64,000 nucleotides of DNA, taken from NCBI RefSeq assembly GCF_003584565.2, contig NZ_CP031010.1, positions 4,870,804 to 4,934,803 of the forward strand. The letters run 5' to 3'. Positions 58,072-64,000 of this stretch are shown here, piece by piece. The DNA comes from Alteromonas sp. RKMC-009. GTDB taxonomy: Bacteria; Pseudomonadota; Gammaproteobacteria; Enterobacterales; Alteromonadaceae. The notes under the pieces are model-generated. The model had not been told where the DNA came from. It searched no databases and saw only the letters and a program-made list of their open reading frames with translations. The translations under genes were made by a program, and so were the position numbers. Within the stretch, counting starts at the first letter, position 1; each line of letters begins with the position of its first letter.

Positions 58072-58506
58072 TTATTGCTTAACTTGTTGTTCAAACCATT
58101 CTACCGCTACATCTTCAGGGATAGGATGGTTAAGTACATCAATATGCAAAGGCGGCGCGGTTAACGTTGCACCGGCGTCAGTTAAGCGCTTTTCCATTTC
58201 CATGGCACCATAACAGAAGGTGTCATAGCTGCTGTCGCCCAGGCCGACGACCCAAGCGTCTATACCACTCAGATCGGTTTCTTCCAGGGCCTTGGCAAAA
58301 GGCTGAATATTCTGTGGAAGCTCGCCGGCTCCATGTGTTGAGGTACAAATTAACCATGACCCCTTTTTTTCAAGTGCATCAAGATCCGGCTCGAACTGCA
58401 GTGTGGTAGTGAATCCGGCAGACTGCGCTACCTGCTCCAGCGCTTCAGCAACGTATTCAGATGCACCCAGTACAGATCCGACGATGATTGACAGATGTTT
58501 AGACAT
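58072..58506 (-). CDS. mioC: MioC-type flavodoxin
   Basis: Short FMN-binding flavodoxin of 144 residues. The phosphate loop reads VGSVLGASEYVAEAL (about 10-24) and the isoalloxazine segments STHGAGELPQN (about 56-66) and GLGDSSYDTFCYGA (about 88-101) are conserved. In E. coli mioC flanks oriC, and its transcription enters the origin; here two genes and a terminator lie between. Confidence 0.93.
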   Translation of the reverse strand: MSKHLSIIVGSVLGASEYVAEALEQVAQSAGFTTTLQFEPDLDALEKKGSWLICTSTHGAGELPQNIQPFAKALEETDLSGIDAWVVGLGDSSYDTFCYGAMEMEKRLTDAGATLTAPPLHIDVLNHPIPEDVAVEWFEQQVKQ

Positions 58507-58508
58507 AG

Positions 58509-59897
58509 TTATTTACCGATACAAAATGAAGAAAAAATACGACCCAGTAAGTCGTCTGAAGTGAATTCACCGGTAATTTCAGTGAGTGCCTGATGAGCAA
58601 GACGTAACTCTTCGGCCAGTAATTCTCCGGCCAGATGTGAGAGCAATTGTTGCTGGCCGTTATCCACATGTTCTGCTGCCTGCGCCAGTGCGTCAAGGTG
58701 ACGGCGGCGGGCAATGAACTGTCCTTCTGTGGTGGTGTCCAGACCCATGGTATCGGCAAGGTGCTGACGCAGTAATTCCACACCTTCACCGGTGCTCGCA
58801 GACAGGCCGATCACGCTGACGTTGCCATGTTGTGTGGTGAGCTGCTGAATGCCCACAGTCTCTGCTGATAAATCGGCCTTATTGCGGATTACTGTCGTGG
58901 GGATGTTTTCAGGCAGCCGTGCCATGAATTCAGGCCAGATCTCGTAAGGGTCGATCACTGCGGTGTCTGTACTGTCAACGACAAATAACACGCGGTCTGC
59001 TTCTGCAATCGCTTTCCACGCACGCTCAATACCGATCTGTTCAACTTTATCCGGACTTTCCCGTAAGCCGGCTGTATCGATGATATGCACCGGCATGCCG
59101 TTAATGTCGATATGTTCTTTTAAGACATCACGGGTAGTACCGGCGATGTCTGTCACGATGGCGCTTTCACGGCCCGCCAGCGCATTCAGTAAGCTGGATT
59201 TGCCGGCGTTCGGACGACCGGCAATAACCACCTGCATACCTTCTCTTAAAAGCGAGCCTTGTCTGGCTTTTTGCTGTACCTCTGCAAGAGACTCAACAAT
59301 ATCAGCCAGATCGCCGGCGACTTTGCCATCTGACAGAAAATCGATTTCTTCATCAGGAAAGTCGATAGCCGCTTCTACATACATACGAAGATGAATGATT
59401 TGCTCAGACAAAGCGGTTATTGTGCGGGAGAACTCTCCCTGCAATGAGCGCAGAGCACTTTTCGCAGCCTGTTTAGAGCTGGCATCAATCAAGTCTGCTA
59501 TGGCTTCGGCCTGAGCGAGATCCAGCTTATCATTTAAGAATGCCTGTTCACTGAATTCCCCGGGCCTAGCCAGGCGTACGTTCCCGCAGGCCAGGATAGC
59601 ATCAATGAGCATATCCATGACGATTTGTCCGCCATGGCCCTGGAGTTCAAGCACATCCTCACCGGTGAAGGAATTCGGCCCTTTAAAATAAAGTGCTATT
59701 CCCTGATCGATCACATCGCCCTGTTGATTATGAAAGGGCGTGTAAGTCGCAGAGCGCGGAGCCAGTGTGACAGGTACCAGTGCCTGCGCAATCTCCATTG
59801 CTGCCGGGCCTGATACACGCACAATACCCACACCGCCACGGCCGGGGGCTGTAGCTTGTGCGACGATGGTATCTTGTGAGGAGGCAATAGGGTGCAT
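58509..59897 (-). CDS. mnmE: tRNA modification GTPase MnmE
   Basis: GTPase partner of MnmG in cmnm5U34 modification. 462 residues (E. coli 454). N-terminal folate-binding domain ([22 protein letters not shown]), helical domain, inserted G domain with [14 protein letters not shown] (about 226-239), switch [15 protein letters not shown] and NKAD, and the C-terminal CIGK whose Cys is essential. Two bases before mioC on the same strand. Confidence 0.97.
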   Translation of the reverse strand: MHPIASSQDTIVAQATAPGRGGVGIVRVSGPAAMEIAQALVPVTLAPRSATYTPFHNQQGDVIDQGIALYFKGPNSFTGEDVLELQGHGGQIVMDMLIDAILACGNVRLARPGEFSEQAFLNDKLDLAQAEAIADLIDASSKQAAKSALRSLQGEFSRTITALSEQIIHLRMYVEAAIDFPDEEIDFLSDGKVAGDLADIVESLAEVQQKARQGSLLREGMQVVIAGRPNAGKSSLLNALAGRESAIVTDIAGTTRDVLKEHIDINGMPVHIIDTAGLRESPDKVEQIGIERAWKAIAEADRVLFVVDSTDTAVIDPYEIWPEFMARLPENIPTTVIRNKADLSAETVGIQQLTTQHGNVSVIGLSASTGEGVELLRQHLADTMGLDTTTEGQFIARRRHLDALAQAAEHVDNGQQQLLSHLAGELLAEELRLAHQALTEITGEFTSDDLLGRIFSSFCIGK

Positions 59898-59898
59898 A

Positions 59899-60381
59899 TC
59901 AGTCTTTCATATTCTTAAATTGGAACGGCTGGCCTAAATCGGAGCTGCGCACCAGTGCAATAACCTGCTGTAAGTCATCACGCTTCTTACCGGTGACCCG
60001 CAGTTGATCGCCCTGGATGGCGGTCTGCACTTTGATTTTATTGTCTTTGATAAGCTTTACAATTTTCTTGGCAGTATCCTGCTCGATACCTTCTTTGAAC
60101 GTAATGACCTGGGTCACCGTTTTGCCGCGGTGATCGTAATCTTTTAAATCCAGAATACTGGTATCCAGATTGCGTTTGGAGCAGGCGTTACGGAACATTG
60201 ACTCAAGCTGCTGAACCTGAAATTCACCCTCTGCTTTCATGGTCACGGTTTTTTCTTTAAATTCGATGCTGGCTTCTACGCCACGAAAATCGAAACGGGT
60301 AGCCAGTTCCCGCTGGGTGTTTTCCGTTGCATTACGGACTTCTTCGATATTGATTTCAGATACGATGTCGAAAGATGGCAT
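59899..60381 (-). CDS. yajQ: YajQ-family nucleotide-binding protein
   Basis: 160-residue protein of UPF0234/YajQ, with two ferredoxin-like (RRM) repeats. N-terminus [21 protein letters not shown] and the [16 protein letters not shown] and [16 protein letters not shown] stretches are typical. In Xanthomonas the homologue binds c-di-GMP, elsewhere it binds nucleotides or RNA. Usually not in the dnaA-mnmE block in enterobacteria; here it lies between yidC and mnmE. Confidence 0.93.
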   Translation of the reverse strand: MPSFDIVSEINIEEVRNATENTQRELATRFDFRGVEASIEFKEKTVTMKAEGEFQVQQLESMFRNACSKRNLDTSILDLKDYDHRGKTVTQVITFKEGIEQDTAKKIVKLIKDNKIKVQTAIQGDQLRVTGKKRDDLQQVIALVRSSDLGQPFQFKNMKD

Positions 60382-60402
60382 TATTTGACCTCTCTTAGAT
60401 GA

Positions 60403-60426
60403 ATCAGCCCGCTATTGCGGGCTGAT
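60403..60426 (-). terminator. Perfect hairpin between yidC and yajQ
   Basis: ATCAGCCCGC / GCGGGCTGAT, ten perfect pairs with a TATT tetraloop, in the 58-base gap after the yidC stop. The T-run is missing, so it may be a weak terminator, attenuator or mRNA-stability hairpin. Confidence 0.55.
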
Positions 60427-60439
60427 AATGACGGGATAG

Positions 60440-62104
60440 TTACTTAGATTTTAGCCCTTTCTTTTCCATTGCGGCATAAATCAGTTTTGCCTGGATGAGG
60501 GTGATTATATTACTGACTAACCAGTAAAGTACCAGACCGGCCGGGAACCACAGGAAGAACACACTCATGGCCACAGGCATGAACTGCATGATCTTCTGTT
60601 GCATTGGGTCGGTTACCGTAGTGGGTTGCAGCTTTTGCAGTAACCACATACTCGCACCGGTCAGTACCGGCAGCACGAAATACGGGTCTTTCACAGAAAG
60701 GTCTGTGATCCACAGGAAGAAATCTGCGTGACGTAATTCAACACTTTCCAGTAATACCCAGTAAAGTGCCAGGAAAATTGGCATCTGCAGGATGATTGGC
60801 AGACAACCGCCCATCGGGTTTACTTTCTCTTTGCGATACAGTTCCATCATCGCCTGAGACATTTTCTGACGATCATCACCAAAGCGATCTTTAAGTTGCT
60901 GCATCTTAGGCGCAAGATTTCGCATGCGTGCCATGGATTCATACTGTTTCTTCGTCAGCGGATACATAGCACCTTTAACGATAACAGTGATGAGAATAAT
61001 GGCGACACCCCAGTTACCCACCAGGCTGTGCAGGAATTGAAGCAGGGCGAATAATGGCTGTGATAACCACCATAAAATGCCGTAGTCCACTGTCAGGTCC
61101 AGGCCATTTGCCAGCTGTGCCAGGTTGTCCTGATCTTTGGGACCCAGATACAGCTCTGCACCGATTGTCGCAGTTTCACCACTGGCTACATTTACCGGTG
61201 TACCGGTGAAACCAATTATGGCGTACTGATTCTGAACCAGTTTGGTGTAAAGATTATTCACCTGAGAAGCGGGCGGGATCCAGGCTGAAACAAAGTAATG
61301 TTCGAGCATACCGACCCATCCGGCTTCCGTAGACACTTTCAGATTTTTATCTTCAATGTCGTCGAACGTGTACTTCTCATAACGATCTTCCTCGCTACCG
61401 TATGCTGCACCACGGTATGTCGGCATGAACATGTTTCCGCCATCAGGTACCTGTGTGGTTTGTTTAAGCTGTGCATACTGCTGGTAAGTTGTCGTATTAC
61501 CTGAGTTATTCTCAATGGTATAGGTCAGGGCGATGTCGTGGCTGCCTTTAGTAAAATTAAAGGTTTTGGTAATTTTCACGCCATCTGCATTTTGCCATGT
61601 CAGAGGCACTGACAAAGTATCGCCCTGCATGACAAATTCTTGTTGTGAGGCATCATAGCGCGGACGACCTGAACGATTTCCGTCAGGACCATCACGACCA
61701 ACCAGACCGCTTTGTGCGATATACAAACCATCCTGAGGGCGCAGCAGGCTGTAGTTTTCTGATGATTCCTGAGTTAACGGAAATTTCACCAGATTCGCTT
61801 TAACTACGTCACCGCCGACTAAATCAATTTTCAGATCCAGCGTGTCAGTAAGTATGTGAACTGTACGTGCAGATTCAGGCTTAGCTTCCTGTACCATGCC
61901 GGGCACGTCGTCCTGAGAAGCAACCGGCACATCATCGCTGCCTGGCAGAGAGGACGGTACACCGTTACTACCGGCATTCGTGCTACTTTGTTCAGATGCG
62001 GCGGGCTGAACAGGTTGCGGGCCATAATCTTGTTGCCATTGCTGCCATAGTAAGAAGCTCACAAGGGCAAGGCCGATTAACAGAAAACTACGTTGCGATT
62101 CCAT
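60440..62104 (-). CDS. yidC: Membrane protein insertase YidC
   Basis: Inserts proteins into the inner membrane alone or with SecYEG. 554 residues. N-terminal anchor (MESQRSFLLIGLALVSFLLWQQ), large periplasmic beta domain (about 60-340), then five conserved helices (about 345-535) with YPLTKKQYESMARMRNLAPK and the groove region; C-terminal basic tail KKGLKSK. Follows rnpA and yidD, as in most Gammaproteobacteria. Confidence 0.98.
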   Translation of the reverse strand: MESQRSFLLIGLALVSFLLWQQWQQDYGPQPVQPAASEQSSTNAGSNGVPSSLPGSDDVPVASQDDVPGMVQEAKPESARTVHILTDTLDLKIDLVGGDVVKANLVKFPLTQESSENYSLLRPQDGLYIAQSGLVGRDGPDGNRSGRPRYDASQQEFVMQGDTLSVPLTWQNADGVKITKTFNFTKGSHDIALTYTIENNSGNTTTYQQYAQLKQTTQVPDGGNMFMPTYRGAAYGSEEDRYEKYTFDDIEDKNLKVSTEAGWVGMLEHYFVSAWIPPASQVNNLYTKLVQNQYAIIGFTGTPVNVASGETATIGAELYLGPKDQDNLAQLANGLDLTVDYGILWWLSQPLFALLQFLHSLVGNWGVAIILITVIVKGAMYPLTKKQYESMARMRNLAPKMQQLKDRFGDDRQKMSQAMMELYRKEKVNPMGGCLPIILQMPIFLALYWVLLESVELRHADFFLWITDLSVKDPYFVLPVLTGASMWLLQKLQPTTVTDPMQQKIMQFMPVAMSVFFLWFPAGLVLYWLVSNIITLIQAKLIYAAMEKKGLKSK

Positions 62105-62114
62105 AGAGGTCTCT

Positions 62115-62384
62115 TTATTCTGAGTGTTTATTATTCCGTGATTCCGGCACGGGGTCGTTTCCGCCCGGATTGAAAGGGTGGCATTTTAATATGCGTTTAA
62201 TCGATAACCAACCGCCAATTAGCAATCCATGCGAATTTAATGCTTCAATTGCATAATATGAGCAAGTCGGGTGAAATCTGCACCGTTGTCCCAAAACCGG
62301 CGAAATGAACCACTGATAGCATTTAACCAGTAGCAGAGGAAGAGCGATGGTTATTTTGCGCAGCGTTTTGCTAACTTTTTCCAT
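62115..62384 (-). CDS. yidD: Membrane protein insertion efficiency factor YidD
   Basis: Small (89-residue) inner-membrane-associated protein that promotes YidC-dependent insertion. Family core [29 protein letters not shown] (in part; about 21-49) with its conserved CRFxPTCSxY, followed by the [13 protein letters not shown] end. Start overlaps the rnpA end by 34 bases. Confidence 0.96.
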   Translation of the reverse strand: MEKVSKTLRKITIALPLLLVKCYQWFISPVLGQRCRFHPTCSYYAIEALNSHGLLIGGWLSIKRILKCHPFNPGGNDPVPESRNNKHSE

Positions 62385-62707
62385 TGCTTATCCAACATAG
62401 AAAATATTTCGTCATTGGTGAGTTTATCTGCGCCGGATTTGCCAACCACAATAATGTCGACTGCAGGCAGTGCGTGACGACGGTGACGAAAACTTTCTCT
62501 GATGATACGTTTCAGTCTGTTGCGGTCATGGGCTTTTCGCACGCGTTTCTTAGCAATAGTAATCCCGACACGGGCATGTGCTAATTCGTTTTTGCGGGCA
62601 AGTAAGGTAAAAGCAGGGGATACAGCAGGAGTTGCGTCATTAAACACATGGGTAAAGTGGGAGGGAGTTAACAGACGTAACTCCCTGGAAAAATTATTTT
62701 CACCCAC
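62351..62707 (-). CDS. rnpA: Ribonuclease P protein component
   Basis: Protein subunit of RNase P for tRNA 5' maturation, 118 residues. The RNR motif is in [18 protein letters not shown] (about 57-74), N-terminal [18 protein letters not shown]. Start codon is GTG (62707). It follows rpmH by 15 bases, as almost everywhere. Confidence 0.96.
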   Translation of the reverse strand: MGENNFSRELRLLTPSHFTHVFNDATPAVSPAFTLLARKNELAHARVGITIAKKRVRKAHDRNRLKRIIRESFRHRRHALPAVDIIVVGKSGADKLTNDEIFSMLDKQWKKLAKRCAK

Positions 62708-62722
62708 TTTTGGGTAGTACTC

Positions 62723-62857
62723 TTAAGCAGAAAGGCGAGCGCGACCTTTAGCACGGCGAGCTGCTAGTACTTTACGACCATTTTTAGTCGCCATACGAGC
62801 ACGAAAACCGTGAGAACGCTTGCGCTTTAAGTTGCTCGGTTGAAATGTTCTTTTCAT
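62723..62857 (-). CDS. rpmH: Ribosomal protein L34
   Basis: 44-residue basic protein of the large ribosomal subunit: [20 protein letters not shown]..., ending KGRARLSA. First gene of the rpmH-rnpA-yidD-yidC run. It lies divergent from dnaA, as in Pseudomonas and E. coli. Confidence 0.97.
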   Translation of the reverse strand: MKRTFQPSNLKRKRSHGFRARMATKNGRKVLAARRAKGRARLSA

Positions 62858-62972
62858 GACCAAAGTCTCACTTTTCTAGTTAAATATCAGACGTGCAAAA
62901 TAGCAGTCTTACCAACAAAACATTGTGTCCGTTGATAAGCATGTTACGCCGCCCATCCAAAAAGGACGCTGA

Positions 62973-63001
62973 ATTCTAGAGATCCCGGCACCTGATGTCA
63001 A
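62973..63001 (-). promoter_or_regulatory. Sigma-70 promoter of rpmH
   Basis: On the minus strand a perfect TTGACA (62996-63001) and TAGAAT (62973-62978) with a 17-base spacer, about 110 bases before rpmH. A GATC lies inside the spacer, so Dam methylation could affect it. Confidence 0.85.
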
Positions 63002-63003
63002 TC

Positions 63004-63475
63004 CAAAACGCCTTTATACTGCATATTTTTTATAAAATAGTGCAGAAATTTTGTTCAGCTTTGCGGAAAGATTTCAAATCATCATAATTTTGCTGTGAAT
63101 AAATTGTCTGCAAATATAATTTTATCCACAAGTCAATAGATGATCGGTAAAGATCATGGCTTTTTTTACCCGGATCTCACAGACTGATCAAGCGTACAGT
63201 GTTTTAGCGATTATCTGTGATAGAGATATAACGAAATAAAATAAGAATTAACTTTCAATAGGTTAGCCTTTTGATCCGGAAGATCGAGCCAGATCGTGAT
63301 TTACTTTACCCACAGAAGATCAGATAATCCACAGCGATCACAATTAGAATACAACATACACCGCTGTTACCCAGAATAAATATTGCTTTTCCTTTTTCTC
63401 AATCAGGAATACGTATTCTCTTCGCCGTTTTTTGTCTTACTGGCGTCTGCAGCAGCTTTTGGAGCCTACATTATT
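63004..63475 (+). promoter_or_regulatory. dnaA upstream region with DnaA boxes and GATC cluster
   Basis: This gap (rpmH to dnaA, 618 bases in all) carries DnaA boxes TTATTCACA (63094-63102, reverse), TTATCCACA (63122-63130), and one-mismatch boxes TTACCCACA (63306-63314) and TAATCCACA (63325-63333). There are nine GATC sites between 63141 and 63340. DnaA autoregulation with Dam/SeqA control is expected. It could also serve as an auxiliary or ancestral origin region, as in Pseudomonas, where oriC lies between rpmH and dnaA. Confidence 0.75.
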
Positions 63476-64000
63476 ATGTCTCTGTGGAATATGTGCCTTG
63501 AGCGCCTACGCCAGGAATTGCCGACCCAACAATATAGTATGTGGATACGTCCGCTTACTGCTCAGGAAGATGCAGACGTTCTGACGTTATTTGCCCCGAA
63601 TCGTTTTGTCCTGGACTGGGTGAGAGATAAATACAGAGATAAAATTACAGAGCTGTTCACCGAGTTTTGTGGGCAGGATTCACCACAACTTCATTTAGAT
63701 GTTGCTACCCGTACAGGCCGACCTGCCAGCGGCATCCCGTCAGGTCGACCGGCACCGGCTCCTGTTCAGTCAGGTACTTTTAGCCGTTCTCAACCTCCTG
63801 CACAATTTTCATCCGCAGGGACAGAGATGAGCCGGCCTGAGGTGAATGCCCCCGCGCATGTTGCGCATGAACAGCAAAATGACAACCTGTCTGCTCCGAA
63901 CATCACCAAAGCCAGTTCCGGTGCCGGTGCATATCGCGAACCTGAACCTGTTCATCAGCACTCGGGGACTAATACACCAGCCGGCCGTGGGCCAGCAGTT
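63476..64000 (+). CDS. dnaA: Chromosomal replication initiator DnaA (partial, 3' end outside window)
   Basis: First 175 codons of dnaA. Domain I (about 1-85): MSLWNMCLERLRQELPTQQY, then MWIRPL and the LFAPNRFVLDWVRDKY core that contacts helicase and DiaA. Then a long low-complexity linker (domain II, from about residue 90) rich in Pro, Ser, Gly and Gln, unbroken to the window edge. The AAA+ and DNA-binding domains lie outside. A GGAG 11 bases before the ATG is a weak ribosome binding site. A reverse TGTGGAATA box (63483-63491) lies just inside the gene. Confidence 0.96.
   Translation, partial: MSLWNMCLERLRQELPTQQYSMWIRPLTAQEDADVLTLFAPNRFVLDWVRDKYRDKITELFTEFCGQDSPQLHLDVATRTGRPASGIPSGRPAPAPVQSGTFSRSQPPAQFSSAGTEMSRPEVNAPAHVAHEQQNDNLSAPNITKASSGAGAYREPEPVHQHSGTNTPAGRGPAV

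Overview
The window is a 64 kb piece of a gammaproteobacterial chromosome around the replication origin. Gene content and order (mnmG-rsmG-parA-parB-atpIBEFHAGDC on one side of a GATC-rich origin; mioC-mnmE-yajQ-yidC-yidD-rnpA-rpmH-dnaA on the other), a class II ilvC with divergent ilvY, and families common in marine Alteromonadales (DUF3014, DUF1285, DUF6482, secreted S9 and M1 peptidases, DUF3391 HD-GYP) suggest Alteromonas or a close relative. This assignment is by recognition only; no search was run.

Layout. 0-5 kb: yicG, yifB (comM-like), ilvY and ilvC. 5-8.2 kb: an S9 peptidase and a Bcr/CflA efflux pump. 8.6-15.2 kb: tamA-tamB outer-membrane assembly genes plus a luciferase-like monooxygenase. 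15.2-19.3 kb: an ECF sigma factor with a coupled four-helix membrane protein, a PspB-like small protein, a 2-hydroxyacid dehydrogenase, a thioesterase and proB. 19.5-28.2 kb: M1 peptidase, DUF6702, an ABC1 kinase with a small membrane partner, DUF6482, DUF3014, DUF1285, a secreted amidohydrolase and a VTT membrane protein. 28.2-29.8 kb: a Fur-box-preceded pair of small unknown genes, then DUF1206. 29.8-31.2 kb: an IS3-family element inserted in the loop of the terminator of the rph-pyrE-tusA operon. 31.3-37.4 kb: tusA, pyrE, rph, a second S9 peptidase, yicC and dcm. 37.5-44.2 kb: vsr and a row of housekeeping and stress genes (SnoaL-like, OmpA-like lipoprotein, HD-GYP, ATL, DTW protein, GST, membrane protein, VOC, GFA). 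44.3-51.5 kb: the complete F1Fo ATP synthase operon. 51.6-55.9 kb: parB, parA, rsmG, mnmG. 56.0-56.5 kb: oriC. 56.6-63.5 kb: DnaC-like and DnaT-like genes, mioC, mnmE, yajQ, yidC, yidD, rnpA, rpmH. The right edge holds dnaA, cut off by the window.

The most unusual points are: a DnaC/DnaT-like helicase-loading pair sitting directly beside oriC; a second DnaA-box and GATC cluster between rpmH and dnaA; a long imperfect hairpin with a competing small hairpin in the leader of the DUF3014 gene; an iron-box-controlled two-gene cassette whose second 59-residue gene is easily missed; the IS3 element that splits a terminator and carries its own hairpin block ahead of orfA; and a perfect 12-bp inverted repeat at the start of the ECF sigma gene. 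No tRNA, rRNA, CRISPR array or prophage was recognised.
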